Positions 27,405-36,243 of a DNA stretch of 64,000 nt are shown here, in pieces. The stretch's first letter is position 1. Each line of letters starts with the position of its first letter. The notes beneath the pieces are model-generated. The model did no database searches. It was not told where the DNA came from and was given only the letters and a program-made list of their open reading frames with translations. Made by a program: the position numbers and the translations under genes. Source of the stretch: Staphylococcus gallinarum (lineage in GTDB: Bacteria > Bacillota > Bacilli > Staphylococcales > Staphylococcaceae); the NCBI RefSeq assembly GCF_000875895.1, contig NZ_JXCF01000001.1, forward strand, positions 186,001 through 250,000. Reading direction: 5' to 3'.

Positions 27405-28199
27405 TTATCCTCGTGATTTACCTCCTGAAATATTAATAGTAGTCCCAGTAATGTAACTGGATTTATTAGAACTTAAATAACATACCAAATCTGCTATTTC
27501 ATCTAACTTTCCTACTCTTTTTAAAGGTATAGATTTAGAATAATCCCCATTCAGTTGATCAACCGTAATATTTCTACTATAAGCTAACGCACTTTCATAT
27601 TCTGGAGTACGGAGTCCAGTTTCTTCTATAATACCTGGAGCAATTGCAGTAACATTAATGTTATATTTGCCAAGTTCTTTTGCCCAACTTCTTGTCAAAC
27701 CGATGAGTGCAGCTTTAGTGGCTGAATATAAACTTTGGCCCTCTGACCCCTCTTGCCCAGCCTCACTCGAAATATTGATTATCTTACCCTTCCGTTGTTT
27801 AATGAAATATTTTGCTACCGCTTGACTAAACCAAATAGGGCCTTTTAAATTCACATTGAACATGAAATTCAAATCACGCTCGTTAATTTCATATTCTGGA
27901 TGAGTATCTTGTGTATCAGCCAATACTCTTGGTAAATTAACACCCGCATTATTAATTAACACATCTATCTTTTGTTCTTGATTAAATATCAATGAAACAA
28001 CTTCTTGCACTCTATTTTTATCAGTTACATCTACTTCAAAAAAATGATAATTTCCGTGATTTTCCTCACCATTTTTTAAATCCACATTATAAACTATTGC
28101 GCCATTAGCTAATAATGTTTCAACAATAACACTTCCTATACCTGAACTACCACCTGTAATAACCACAACACTATTATCTATATCCAACCAATTAGACAT
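27405..28199 (-). CDS. srlD: Sorbitol-6-phosphate 2-dehydrogenase (SDR family)
   Basis: A 264-residue short-chain dehydrogenase, first gene of the operon. The cofactor loop is TGGSSGIGS (15-23), NNAGVNLPR lies near 88, and the catalytic set is Ser in INISSEAGQEGS plus YSATK near 160-164. It oxidises sorbitol 6-phosphate to fructose 6-phosphate, feeding glycolysis; the PTS genes directly downstream define the substrate. Start: ATG after AGGAGG. The sequence alone would not distinguish it from other SDRs. Confidence 0.88.
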   Translation of the reverse strand: MSNWLDIDNSVVVITGGSSGIGSVIVETLLANGAIVYNVDLKNGEENHGNYHFFEVDVTDKNRVQEVVSLIFNQEQKIDVLINNAGVNLPRVLADTQDTHPEYEINERDLNFMFNVNLKGPIWFSQAVAKYFIKQRKGKIINISSEAGQEGSEGQSLYSATKAALIGLTRSWAKELGKYNINVTAIAPGIIEETGLRTPEYESALAYSRNITVDQLNGDYSKSIPLKRVGKLDEIADLVCYLSSNKSSYITGTTINISGGKSRG

Positions 28200-28231
28200 T
28201 TTTCATCCTCCTATTAAGATATTGTTTTATT

Positions 28232-28270
28232 ACATTGTATTTGTATTCGCTTACATAATTAATACAATGT
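28232..28270. promoter_or_regulatory. cre inside an inverted repeat upstream of the sorbitol operon
   Basis: The minus strand reads TGTAAGCGAATACA (28255-28242), a full match to the relaxed cre consensus. It is bracketed by the perfect 9-bp inverted repeat ACATTGTAT (28232-28240) and ATACAATGT (28262-28270). The arms are candidates for GutR/GutM binding. A weak -10 (TACAAT on the minus strand) overlaps the gene-proximal arm. Confidence 0.65.
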
Positions 28271-28403
28271 TTTATGATGTTTTAAGAAATTTGGTGAATA
28301 ATTATGTGTATTAACACCCTATGCAATTTAAAAAGTAATATTTTCTCATTAGTTTGTAGGCAAATAGAAGTTTTATCTGAAAACACCTTAAATATAGATA
28401 TTC

Positions 28404-28447
28404 AAAAAAACTCTTCAAACTTGTTAAACAGTTTGAAGAGTTTTTTA
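28404..28447. terminator. Bidirectional-looking terminator
   Basis: Strong stem AAAAAACTCTTCAAAC and GTTTGAAGAGTTTTTT with an 8-10 base loop. On the minus strand it follows the small membrane protein gene ending at 28495. Confidence 0.85.
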
Positions 28448-28494
28448 TTTCAGTATTTTCCAGGAAATAATTTTTGAAATTGTGCTATATTGAA

Positions 28495-28692
28495 TTATTT
28501 TGATTTAGAGCTTGGGAATTTATTGATCAAAATAAAAATAAAGTCGACTAAATAATGAATTAATGTACCTGCCACGATAGCAAGTAACATAAGAAACCAT
28601 AAGTTAAAATGTTCATATAAATTTGTCACACTGTAAACAATACAACATAAAACTACTAAAACCCATTTGGTTTGTTGCTTTTTATCGTTCAT
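28495..28692 (-). CDS. Small two-helix membrane protein
   Basis: A 65-residue protein starting MNDKKQQTKWVLVVL, with helices at about 10-27 and 33-57 and a short basic tail. The longer frame begins far upstream without a ribosome site; AAAGGA stands 12 bases before this ATG. I do not recognise it. It is the distal member of a three-gene run with the next small membrane protein and the condensation-domain gene. Confidence 0.6.
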   Translation of the reverse strand: MNDKKQQTKWVLVVLCCIVYSVTNLYEHFNLWFLMLLAIVAGTLIHYLVDFIFILINKFPSSKSK

Positions 28693-28726
28693 ATTACAAA
28701 ATTTTCCTTTCATTATGTATTGTTTA

Positions 28727-28912
28727 CTAATGTGATTTATCTTTAGATAAATTTTTAGCAAAAAATTGAAATCCTGTCATAATAACGGCAAATATCGAAG
28801 TGCTTAATAACACATTCATAAATTCAAATCCACCTAAGAATAGAACATTACTAATGCTAGATAATACAAAGAAGATAATGAAATTTAGTAGAAAGAATTT
28901 CAAGGTATGCAT
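28727..28912 (-). CDS. Small two-helix membrane protein
   Basis: A 61-residue protein, MHTLKFFLLNFIIFFVL then a second helix LLSTSIFAVIMTGFQFF, ending in a charged tail. Size and topology resemble the neighbouring 65-residue protein, though sequence identity is low. The ribosome site is weak (GGTTGGGAAG). No function recognised. It lies between the condensation-domain gene and the other small membrane gene, all on one strand. Confidence 0.6.
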   Translation of the reverse strand: MHTLKFFLLNFIIFFVLSSISNVLFLGGFEFMNVLLSTSIFAVIMTGFQFFAKNLSKDKSH

Positions 28913-28998
28913 GTGTCTTCCCAACCTTTTTCTTCTAATTTATCAATATTTTAAAATACAAGCAATGTACTTTTTTGCTTAAATATTCATTTTCATTG

Positions 28999-30264
28999 TT
29001 ATAAAATGCTATTTTCTTCTAATTTTTGCTCTGTATCTATTACCAATTCGTTAAGCATTTTCAAAATATTTTCATGCAATTGTTCTATTTCATGTACACT
29101 TAGCACTTCACTTTGATAATCATAATGTAATAAATAACCACTTTCACTATTCTTATTAAAAATTTGAATTTCGAGCGGTCCACCGATGGCATCAACTTCA
29201 AGTTTCTTTTCTGAAAATCCATTTTCAATAAACTCGGAACTATAACTAGCTGTTTGGAAAGAAATTAAGCAATCTATAATATTATTCCCCATATTAAGTT
29301 CTGATAATAAATCATCAATTGGATATTTTCTATGCTTTAAAATATTAAAAGATTCTCTTTTCACTTTTTGTATATACTCATTTAGCAAGAGATCCTGTTC
29401 TGATTCTATTATGATTGGCAAAGATTTGGCATAATTACCTGTAGTGAATTTTTCGTTTTTATTTGCCCTATTATGAATTGATATTCCAATGTTATTAATT
29501 TTAGTTACTGCTTTTTTATCAATTAGAGCAAACATAATGCTAGTGAATAAATTACTAACACTTATTTCGTTTTTCAAACAAAACTCATTAATTTTTTCAG
29601 TTATTACTGTACTTAATTTTATAGTACGCCTTTGACCATTAACATGTTCTAACTGATGTGGTTTATCACTGATTTGTTGTTTTTGTCGATTCAGTTTTTC
29701 TCTCCAATAAATCTCATCTTTTTCAAGCTTTTTAGACTGTAGGTACTTCACTTCATCTTCTATAGCATTTACGAATGATAATTTAGGTATTTCTGTAGTG
29801 TCTTGATTAGTCAAATAAGTTATAAAATAATTGATTGATAATGGCATACTCCAACCATCGCCTATTAGATGGTTTTGTATAGCCAACAAACCTAATTGAC
29901 CATCTGGCAATTTCAAAATATAAAATCGATACAATTTATCATTATAGTCAAATATATTAGTATTCGCTTTTTTATTTATCCAAGTATCAAAATTCAATTG
30001 ATCTTGATAAAAATCTAAATAAGGATATGCTATTTCTTCAAATGCTTTAATATACTGCTTAGCATTTCCACTTTTAAATGTTACTTGTATTCTATAGCTA
30101 TCATGATTAAATATTAATTGGTTAACAGCTTTATTAATTTGCTCATAATTAAATTTTGTACCTAATTTCAATAGTCCTGCAATATTATTAATACTCGAAT
30201 CTTCTATTATTTTTTCACGTTTTAAAAAGTTTTGTTGCGCTATTGTTAGTGGGTACATCTTCAA
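28999..30264 (-). CDS. Stand-alone NRPS-type condensation domain protein
   Basis: A 421-residue protein consisting of a single condensation domain. The active-site motif reads NHLIGDGWS (from residue 131), the HHxxxDG motif with the first His changed to Asn and the catalytic second His (His132) and Asp136 kept. Other C-domain features are YPLTIAQQNFL at the start, FNHDSYRIQ near 52 and YPIDDLL near 330. No adenylation or carrier domain is nearby. It may acylate a small molecule or lipid, or be a leftover of a larger synthetase. Start: TTG with AAGGAG 9 bases upstream; the next ATG is 15 bases away. Confidence 0.8.
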   Translation of the reverse strand: MKMYPLTIAQQNFLKREKIIEDSSINNIAGLLKLGTKFNYEQINKAVNQLIFNHDSYRIQVTFKSGNAKQYIKAFEEIAYPYLDFYQDQLNFDTWINKKANTNIFDYNDKLYRFYILKLPDGQLGLLAIQNHLIGDGWSMPLSINYFITYLTNQDTTEIPKLSFVNAIEDEVKYLQSKKLEKDEIYWREKLNRQKQQISDKPHQLEHVNGQRRTIKLSTVITEKINEFCLKNEISVSNLFTSIMFALIDKKAVTKINNIGISIHNRANKNEKFTTGNYAKSLPIIIESEQDLLLNEYIQKVKRESFNILKHRKYPIDDLLSELNMGNNIIDCLISFQTASYSSEFIENGFSEKKLEVDAIGGPLEIQIFNKNSESGYLLHYDYQSEVLSVHEIEQLHENILKMLNELVIDTEQKLEENSIL

Positions 30265-30381
30265 TTTTATACGCTCCTTAATTTTATAAGTATATTTAAA
30301 ATTTTAAAAACATCAATTAACTTAATTCGTTTATTCATTTTTTATAATTAATGTTTCATTAACTTTTACCCTAGGATAACT

Positions 30382-30416
30382 AAAAAAATCTCACTCTTAT
30401 AAAAAAAGTGAGATTT
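30382..30416 (-). terminator. Terminator after the ketopantoate reductase remnant
   Basis: Stem AAATCTCACT and AGTGAGATTT with an 11-base loop; the minus strand continues into TTTTTTTAG. Confidence 0.85.
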
Positions 30417-30437
30417 ATTATTAAAATCAATTTCTTG

Positions 30438-30725
30438 CTAATCACTCACACTCATTGTTTGTTGATACAATGAGTCCAAATTTGTAGTTGAAATAGCTGT
30501 ATTGTTACTTAATTTTTTAAAATCCAAATATAAAGCATCTAATTCTTTTGTAGATCCTTTGTCTTGATCTAACACCCCTGATTTGAACAATAATTTAATC
30601 ATAGTAGCTGAAGTGCGTTTAAAATACTTAATTAAAAATGCTGGCGCTTTAGGAATAAGCGCATATCCATTATTTTCTATTAATCGGTATATTTCGTTAT
30701 ATGCTGCCACAGTTTCTATTAACAA
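30438..30725 (-). pseudogene. C-terminal remnant of a ketopantoate reductase-like (ApbA/PanE) protein
   Basis: A 95-codon frame beginning at a TTG without ribosome site, with a stop four codons upstream. Its end, TKELDALYLDFKKLSNNTAISTTNLDSLY, follows the conserved last helix pattern of the ApbA C-terminal domain (ELDAL...G...P.N..L). The N-terminal NADPH-binding domain is absent. It is therefore a 5'-truncated gene relic that keeps its terminator. Confidence 0.55.
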
Positions 30726-30775
30726 CTTAGCATATTAGAAATTCGGTATTCTTTATACAAAAAGAGCCTAAGATA

Positions 30776-30938
30776 TTACCCTTTCAACCTATAATAAAAT
30801 CGATAATTTGTGATTTTATTGAAATCTTCATCACTTAACTCATTATTCATTTCTTGTTTTATCTCATGGATAATTTCTGCATCAATTAATTCATTATTAT
30901 GTGTCTTATTTTTAGTAGTAATAACATATAAGAACTGC
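30776..30938 (-). pseudogene. Gene tail cut off by a structured repeat
   Basis: About 53 codons ending YRFYYRLKG remain open and look protein-like (NELIDAEIIHEIKQEMNNELSDEDFN, acidic helix). The frame then runs upstream into the repeat at 30939-31026, where it continues only as repeat-derived codons. Parent gene not recognised. Best read as a remnant disrupted by the repeat. Confidence 0.35.
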
Positions 30939-31026
30939 GTATTGTTTGCGAGACACCTAAGGGAGTAGGATACGTGTCGAGGCCTAGGTTCGACCCAGCC
31001 CTTAGGTAAGCGAGCAATAACAATAC
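30939..31026. repeat. Interspersed structured repeat, copy 2
   Basis: Runs from GTATTGTTTGCGAGACACC to GGTAAGCGAGCAATAACAATAC, with ends that pair (GTATTGTT/AACAATAC) and inner arms CTAAGGG and CCCTTAG. It has the same skeleton as the copy at 19276-19360 (GCGAGAC-CCT-GGGA and AAGCGAGC), but the inner stem sequences differ in a compensating way. Confidence 0.75.
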
Positions 31027-31046
31027 GAAGTATTGAAACAAATAAC

Positions 31047-31080
31047 AAGCCCATCAAAGATCAAAATCTTTGATGGGCTT
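31047..31080. terminator. Long perfect hairpin downstream of the SDR gene
   Basis: A 15-bp perfect stem AAGCCCATCAAAGAT with loop CAAA. T-runs are weak on both sides. It follows the SDR gene ending at 31179 and adjoins the structured repeat. Confidence 0.65.
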
Positions 31081-31178
31081 AATGCTAGGTATTTATGTCC
31101 CCGACTCTTTATTCATTATTATTTAACGTCTTAGTATATTTTTAATTAATATAATATTAATACAAAACAATTAACTGT

Positions 31179-31856
31179 TTAAATCATATCTGATTTTTTA
31201 ATTCCCTGAGGAAATGTCTCTTCAAATTTCCCTTTTGTAGTATATAAATCATACCAAGCCTTTGCAATTGTATCTGGATCGCCTAAAGTCCCGGATTCAA
31301 TCGCTGTTCCTATTGAAAGATGTCTTACAAAAATCCCCTTATTTTCTACTGCATTGTAGAGATTTTCAGCATAACTTCTCAATCCAGAGCCTATAATGCC
31401 AGCATTTCCAGCAAATGGGAGTGGAAATATTGTAGCTACACCTGTCGTAAATAAGATTGAACCTGTTCCTTTATTTATCATATCAGGTAACACCTCGTTA
31501 ACTAATTGAATAGCTGGATAGAGATAACTATTTAATATTTCTGAAACACTTTCTGGTGTAGTTTCCAATATATTGGTAAATTGCTGTTCCTTGGCATTAG
31601 GACTAAATTCTATAACGTCAATAGAACCAAAATCCGCTTTAATTGATTGGATCGTTTGCTTCAATGATTCTAAATCCACAATATCGGATACATATGTTTT
31701 TACTTCTATATTTAAGTTACTCAAATCTTCATGAATCACTTTTAATTTTTCCGCATTTCTTGATATAGCTGCTACTTTAAATCCTTCAGCTCCAAATTTC
31801 TTTGCTAGTGATAAACCTAAACCTATACCTGCACCCACAATTGCTATTGTTTTCAT
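31179..31856 (-). CDS. SDR-fold protein lacking the usual catalytic Tyr/Lys
   Basis: A 225-residue Rossmann protein with the cofactor loop GAGIGLGLSLAKKFG (8-22) and the SDR-like core VDLESLKQTIQSIKADFGSIDVIEFSPN. At the place of the YxxxK active site it reads AGNAGIIGSGLRSYAENLY; aligning SYAENL with the family puts Ala and Gly where Tyr and Lys belong. It may be a redox-inactive sensor or use other residues. It is divergent from a TetR regulator with a palindrome between them. Start: ATG after AAGGAGAG. Confidence 0.78.
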   Translation of the reverse strand: MKTIAIVGAGIGLGLSLAKKFGAEGFKVAAISRNAEKLKVIHEDLSNLNIEVKTYVSDIVDLESLKQTIQSIKADFGSIDVIEFSPNAKEQQFTNILETTPESVSEILNSYLYPAIQLVNEVLPDMINKGTGSILFTTGVATIFPLPFAGNAGIIGSGLRSYAENLYNAVENKGIFVRHLSIGTAIESGTLGDPDTIAKAWYDLYTTKGKFEETFPQGIKKSDMI

Positions 31857-31961
31857 TTTAAATCTCTCCTTTTCTATGATACCTTAAAGCAATATCGTGT
31901 TGTTTTTAATTACAGGATAAAGCTATTAAAATAATATAACAATCAACAATGTATACTAAAT

Positions 31962-31977
31962 TGTTGCTATAGCAACA
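31962..31977. promoter_or_regulatory. Perfect 16-bp palindrome between SDR and TetR genes
   Basis: TGTTGCTATAGCAACA, about 30 bases upstream of the TetR start in the divergent promoter region: the likely operator of that regulator. Confidence 0.6.
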
Positions 31978-32007
31978 GATAACTTAAATTATTGGGGGTA
32001 GATTCAT

Positions 32008-32556
32008 ATGGCAGATAAAGTGAAAAATATTAGAATGACACATACTAAACAATCCATAATTAACGCCTTTTTTGCATTAGTTAGTAAAAAGGATTTTGAG
32101 AAAATAACTATCGCCGACATTACAAACGGGGCTCAAGTGAACAGAGCAACATTTTATGCACATTTTGAAGATAAATATGATTTAGTCGATTATATTGTAG
32201 AGGATTTTGCTACAGTATCTTTTGAGGACCACATTTCAGATCCTATGATTTTTAATCAAGAAAATGTAAGCAACTTAATCTTAGCAGTTCATGATTTCTA
32301 TCAAAAACCAAATGTGGAGTGCCGTAGCAGCTATGCTGGATTGGCATTGCCTCAAATGAAAGAGAAAATACTAGAGCAACTCACTATAGTTTTAGAAAAT
32401 AGTTTGAAAAATACTTACACAAACAAGGACCAAGACATATTCATCCCAATCATCGCACAGATGATTCACGAAGGCGCTTTACAGATAGCTCATAATAATA
32501 TGGAACAAGAAGTATTGGCTAACAAAATCGCACTATTTATAATTGGAAGGTATTAA
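32008..32556 (+). CDS. TetR/AcrR-family regulator
   Basis: A 182-residue regulator. The HTH spans residues ~10-55 with KITIADITNGAQVNRATFYAHFEDKYDLVDYI. The C-terminal helical domain resembles the DhaS/YxaF-like group. Start: ATG after TTGGGGGTAG. Divergence from the SDR gene and the 16-bp palindrome imply local control of that gene and itself; the ligand is unknown. Confidence 0.83.
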   Translation: MADKVKNIRMTHTKQSIINAFFALVSKKDFEKITIADITNGAQVNRATFYAHFEDKYDLVDYIVEDFATVSFEDHISDPMIFNQENVSNLILAVHDFYQKPNVECRSSYAGLALPQMKEKILEQLTIVLENSLKNTYTNKDQDIFIPIIAQMIHEGALQIAHNNMEQEVLANKIALFIIGRY

Positions 32557-32745
32557 TATTAGATATAGTTCAAATATATGAGTTTATTTCATATCTTAAT
32601 CCTTTCATTTGACATAACTTCACTGTAAACGCTCACTTAAACTCATAATACTCTATTGAAACAAGATGCTTTCCAATATAATTGCTACTTCCTAAAATTT
32701 AGTGTCACACAAAAGCACTTTTAATAATCTATTAACTTTACACAA

Positions 32746-34554
32746 TTAAGTTAATTGCTTATTTGCTTGGTTTTCTAACTCTTTATTATCATAGAATGGT
32801 TTGACAATTTCTTTGTTGTATTCATTTTTTAAGAAATATTCGTATTTAACACTCCAATATTTAATAGCTAAGTAATAACAACTAGCTACAATAATCATCA
32901 ATAATGCCACAGCTGGCCAAAACCATATCGATACAACGTTGTGAGTCGATGCCAAACCTATTGGTGAAAACAAAATATAAGTAAAAACGATAGTGCCTAA
33001 TAAAATGACAGTCACTGGGATCGTATATTTCCATGGTTTCATATCAATTTTTGCATTAGGTTTGAAAATAAATGCTTTCTCTAAAGGTCTAATTATTCCA
33101 ATAAGTAACATGATACTTATTTCAATTATAAATAACAGCCCTTGTATATATATAAAATTAATTGGCATATTAATATTGAAAATCGTTGGCAGTCCCCATA
33201 TTAATAAATAATATGTAATAACATGCATAATGATTATTGTTTTAGGAGCAATAGCAGGTACTTTTTTAGAAAAGATACCAACCAATACAATTGCAATGAT
33301 AGGTATATTAAAGAAACCAGTAAATTCTCTAATAATTGTCCATAACCCTTTTGGCGCATTTATTAACATGGGTGAAATGAAGAATGTTACTAATGCTAAT
33401 ATGATGCCAAACCATTGACTGACTCGTATCATTTGTTGGTCCGTCGCATTTTTATTAATAAGTACTTTGTATATATCGTATACAAAAAGTGTGGATGCAC
33501 TATTTAGTAATGCATTAAAGCTTGAAAAGACAGCACCTAATAACACTGCTAGGAAAAAGCCATTTAAAAATGTAGGAAAAATATCTTTAACTAATGTAGG
33601 ATAAGCCAAATCCATATTTTTCAAATTTGGTCCATATAAATGAAACGCAATGACACCAGGAATCATCATTAGAAATGGTACTAATACCTTAAGAAAACCG
33701 GTAAATAAAGCTCCCTTTTGACCTTCCGCTAAATTTTTTGCTCCTAGCGTACGTTGAATGACGTATTGATTTGTTCCCCAATAAAATAAGTTCGCAAAAA
33801 TAATACCAGTGAATATTGTCCCAAATGGCACATCATCTTTGCTTGAACCAATCGCGCTCAATTTTTCAGGATGGTGTGTTGCAATTGTCTTCATTCCAGA
33901 TAAAAAATTACCATCACCTAAAGTGATAAACCCTAAAATCGGTACTAATATACCAACAATTAATAAACCAATACCATTTAAAGTATCTGAAATCGCAATT
34001 GCTTTCAACCCACCTAAAATTGCGTATAATGTACCTATTATGCCAATTAACCATACAATTGCCCATACCGATTGTTCAAAAGTAATACCAAATAAGTGAG
34101 GAATATCAAATATTTGTAAAACTGCAATAGATCCTGAATAAAGCACCGAAGGGATTGTTATAAATCCGTATCCTACCATAAATAATAAAACAATTAATAA
34201 ACGTGTTTGTTGGTCGAATCGATTATTTATGAATTCCGGTAATGTCGTAAAGCCACCGCCTAAATATTTAGGTAGCAATATTGTTGCAAGAATAATAATT
34301 GAGACACCTGCAGTAACTTCCCACCCCATACTCGATAGATTATTCTTATATCCTTGTCCATTTAATCCTATCAATTGTTCAGCTGATAAATTAGTTAAAA
34401 TCAATGCACCAGCGATAAATCCCCCTGTTAATCCTCTACCACCTAGGAAAAATCCATTCGAACTATTCACAGTATTTTTGGTTTTATAATATGAATACCA
34501 TGCTACGATAAATAAGAAAAACGCACACGATATCAGTGTATATGCTATGTACAT
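32746..34554 (-). CDS. Sodium:solute symporter (SSS/SLC5 family)
   Basis: A 602-residue protein with about 14 hydrophobic helices. SSS signatures are GGRGLTGGFIAGALILTNLSAEQLIGLNGQGY (helix 1-2 region), YAILGGLKAIAISDTLNGIGLL and FYWGTNQYVIQRTLGAKNLAEGQKGALF, the last typical of the sugar-type (SglT/galactose) branch. Substrate is not deducible. It starts 92 bases after an LLM monooxygenase gene on the same strand, so the two may be co-transcribed. Start: ATG after TTGGAGG. Confidence 0.88.
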   Translation of the reverse strand: MYIAYTLISCAFFLFIVAWYSYYKTKNTVNSSNGFFLGGRGLTGGFIAGALILTNLSAEQLIGLNGQGYKNNLSSMGWEVTAGVSIIILATILLPKYLGGGFTTLPEFINNRFDQQTRLLIVLLFMVGYGFITIPSVLYSGSIAVLQIFDIPHLFGITFEQSVWAIVWLIGIIGTLYAILGGLKAIAISDTLNGIGLLIVGILVPILGFITLGDGNFLSGMKTIATHHPEKLSAIGSSKDDVPFGTIFTGIIFANLFYWGTNQYVIQRTLGAKNLAEGQKGALFTGFLKVLVPFLMMIPGVIAFHLYGPNLKNMDLAYPTLVKDIFPTFLNGFFLAVLLGAVFSSFNALLNSASTLFVYDIYKVLINKNATDQQMIRVSQWFGIILALVTFFISPMLINAPKGLWTIIREFTGFFNIPIIAIVLVGIFSKKVPAIAPKTIIIMHVITYYLLIWGLPTIFNINMPINFIYIQGLLFIIEISIMLLIGIIRPLEKAFIFKPNAKIDMKPWKYTIPVTVILLGTIVFTYILFSPIGLASTHNVVSIWFWPAVALLMIIVASCYYLAIKYWSVKYEYFLKNEYNKEIVKPFYDNKELENQANKQLT

Positions 34555-34646
34555 GTATATACCTCCAATTAATTAATAAGTAATATTTTTTGAATATTCA
34601 GATATTTTTAAGAAGATTGATTTTTTCTATATTATTTATAAATTGA

Positions 34647-35957
34647 CTATTTAACCGCACTATAGTTGAAAGTTAAACCTAATTTTTCACGTAAAGTTCC
34701 TGACTTATACTCCAATTGAATTAGGTTTCGCTCTTGTAAAATAGGTATTACTTGTTCTATAAACAATTCAGATTGTGTAGGATTGAGAGGTGGCATAATA
34801 TTAAACCCGTCTGCTGCACCTTTTCGAAACCATTCTTCCATTTTGTCTGCAATATCAGTTGCTGTACCAATTACAATATGATGACCTCTTGCCCCAGCAA
34901 CATGTTTCATTACATCTTCCAAAGTATATTGCTCTGATTTTGCAGTATCACTTATTAATTTCACACGACTTTGAATATTGTTGCCTTCTTGTAGTTCAAT
35001 ATTTTCAAAAGGTGTTTTTAAGTCATAATTACTTAAATCTAAATCACCTAAATAAGAAGATAATAGTTCTAATCCTACTTCAGGTACTATTAATTCCTGT
35101 AAAGCTTCATAATTATGCTCTGCTTCTTCCCGTGTATCACCAATGACTGGAAATATACCTGGCATAACGATTACTTCTTGCTGACTACCACGTTGATATT
35201 TTGCACTTTCTTTTAAATGTTTAGCAAATGTTATAGCATCGTCTATATTATTTTGCGCTGTAAAAACTACTTCTGCAAATTTTGATGCAAATTCACTTCC
35301 CTTTTTTGATGAACCAGCTTGCACTAACAATGGATAACCTTGAGGAGATGTTTCAATATTTAACGGCCCTTGAACAGAGTAAAACTTACCTTCATAGTTG
35401 ATTGGTTGTGGGCCGCTCTCATTTAAAAAATATCCTTTTTCTTGCTGTTCCTCAAAATGTACATCCTTCCATGAATCCCAAAGTTGAGTAGTTATTTGTA
35501 TAAACTCTTCCGCCTGCTCATATCTCAAATCATGAGCAATATTACTCGTTCCATTAAAATTTTTAGCTGTATCATTAATGCCTGATGTAACAATGTTCCA
35601 ACCAGCTCTACCTTCACTTAGATGATCTAGCGAAGATAAAATTCTCGCTAAAGAAAATGGCTCTGAAAATGTAGTTGAACCAGTTACAATTAATCCTAAA
35701 TCTTTCGTATATGTACTAATCATAGACATGAGTGTAAAGGGTTCAAAACGACTCGATACGTCAGGATGTGTTTTTTTATCTAGATATAAAGCATCTGAAA
35801 AAAATAGAAAATCAAATTTCATTTGTTCTAAAATTTTAGCTTGTTCTATTATTTTTTCTAAGTTCATACCACCTCTTTTTAATGAGTCTGCATGTCTACA
35901 ACTTGCCACATGATGACCAAAGCCAGTAAAAAAATATCCCAATTTCATTCTTTTCAT
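34647..35957 (-). CDS. LLM-class flavin-dependent monooxygenase (NtaA/SnaA/DszA family)
   Basis: A 436-residue bacterial luciferase-like monooxygenase. Family features: KLGYFFTGFGHHVASCRH at the start, FDFLFFSDAL near 48, SLARILSSLDHLSEGRAGWNIVTS (103-126), PLLVQAGSSKKGSEFASKFAEVVFTAQ (228-254) and the C-terminal GAADGFNIMPPLNPTQSELF. Members use reduced FMN from a partner reductase to oxidise xenobiotic N-, S- or aromatic compounds. Paralogous to the enzyme at 49664-50977. Start: ATG after AAGGAGGAG. Confidence 0.87.
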   Translation of the reverse strand: MKRMKLGYFFTGFGHHVASCRHADSLKRGGMNLEKIIEQAKILEQMKFDFLFFSDALYLDKKTHPDVSSRFEPFTLMSMISTYTKDLGLIVTGSTTFSEPFSLARILSSLDHLSEGRAGWNIVTSGINDTAKNFNGTSNIAHDLRYEQAEEFIQITTQLWDSWKDVHFEEQQEKGYFLNESGPQPINYEGKFYSVQGPLNIETSPQGYPLLVQAGSSKKGSEFASKFAEVVFTAQNNIDDAITFAKHLKESAKYQRGSQQEVIVMPGIFPVIGDTREEAEHNYEALQELIVPEVGLELLSSYLGDLDLSNYDLKTPFENIELQEGNNIQSRVKLISDTAKSEQYTLEDVMKHVAGARGHHIVIGTATDIADKMEEWFRKGAADGFNIMPPLNPTQSELFIEQVIPILQERNLIQLEYKSGTLREKLGLTFNYSAVK

Positions 35958-36182
35958 TTAAACTCCTCCTTAATTTTATAATTCCGATTCGTTTAATAGG
36001 GATTATGGTAGCATGTGCTTATCACTTAGTCAATTTATTCTATAAAACTATTATTTATTATGTGTAGTAAAGTGAATATATACTGTTTGATGATTCAAAT
36101 ACATTTTTCCACCCTTTCTACATCTGATATGCTATTTTTTTAATTTAATAACAATTAAATACAAATAAAATACTATTGATTA

Positions 36183-36188
36183 TATACT
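36183..36188 (+). promoter_or_regulatory. Putative -10 of the Fst-type toxin mRNA
   Basis: TATACT preceding the leader hairpins of the toxin mRNA; the -35 region at 17 bp is poor (TACAAA). The start point would fall near 36195, at the beginning of the bases that pair with the 3' end. Confidence 0.4.
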
Positions 36189-36243
36189 TAAAGTGTCGCC
36201 TACCTCAGGCGTCAATTTGACGTAGAGAGGGGGAGTTTACAAG

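Noticed and set aside
32557..32745. Search for a terminator or small gene between TetR and the SSS symporter
   Set aside because: No stem with a T-run or credible frame could be found.
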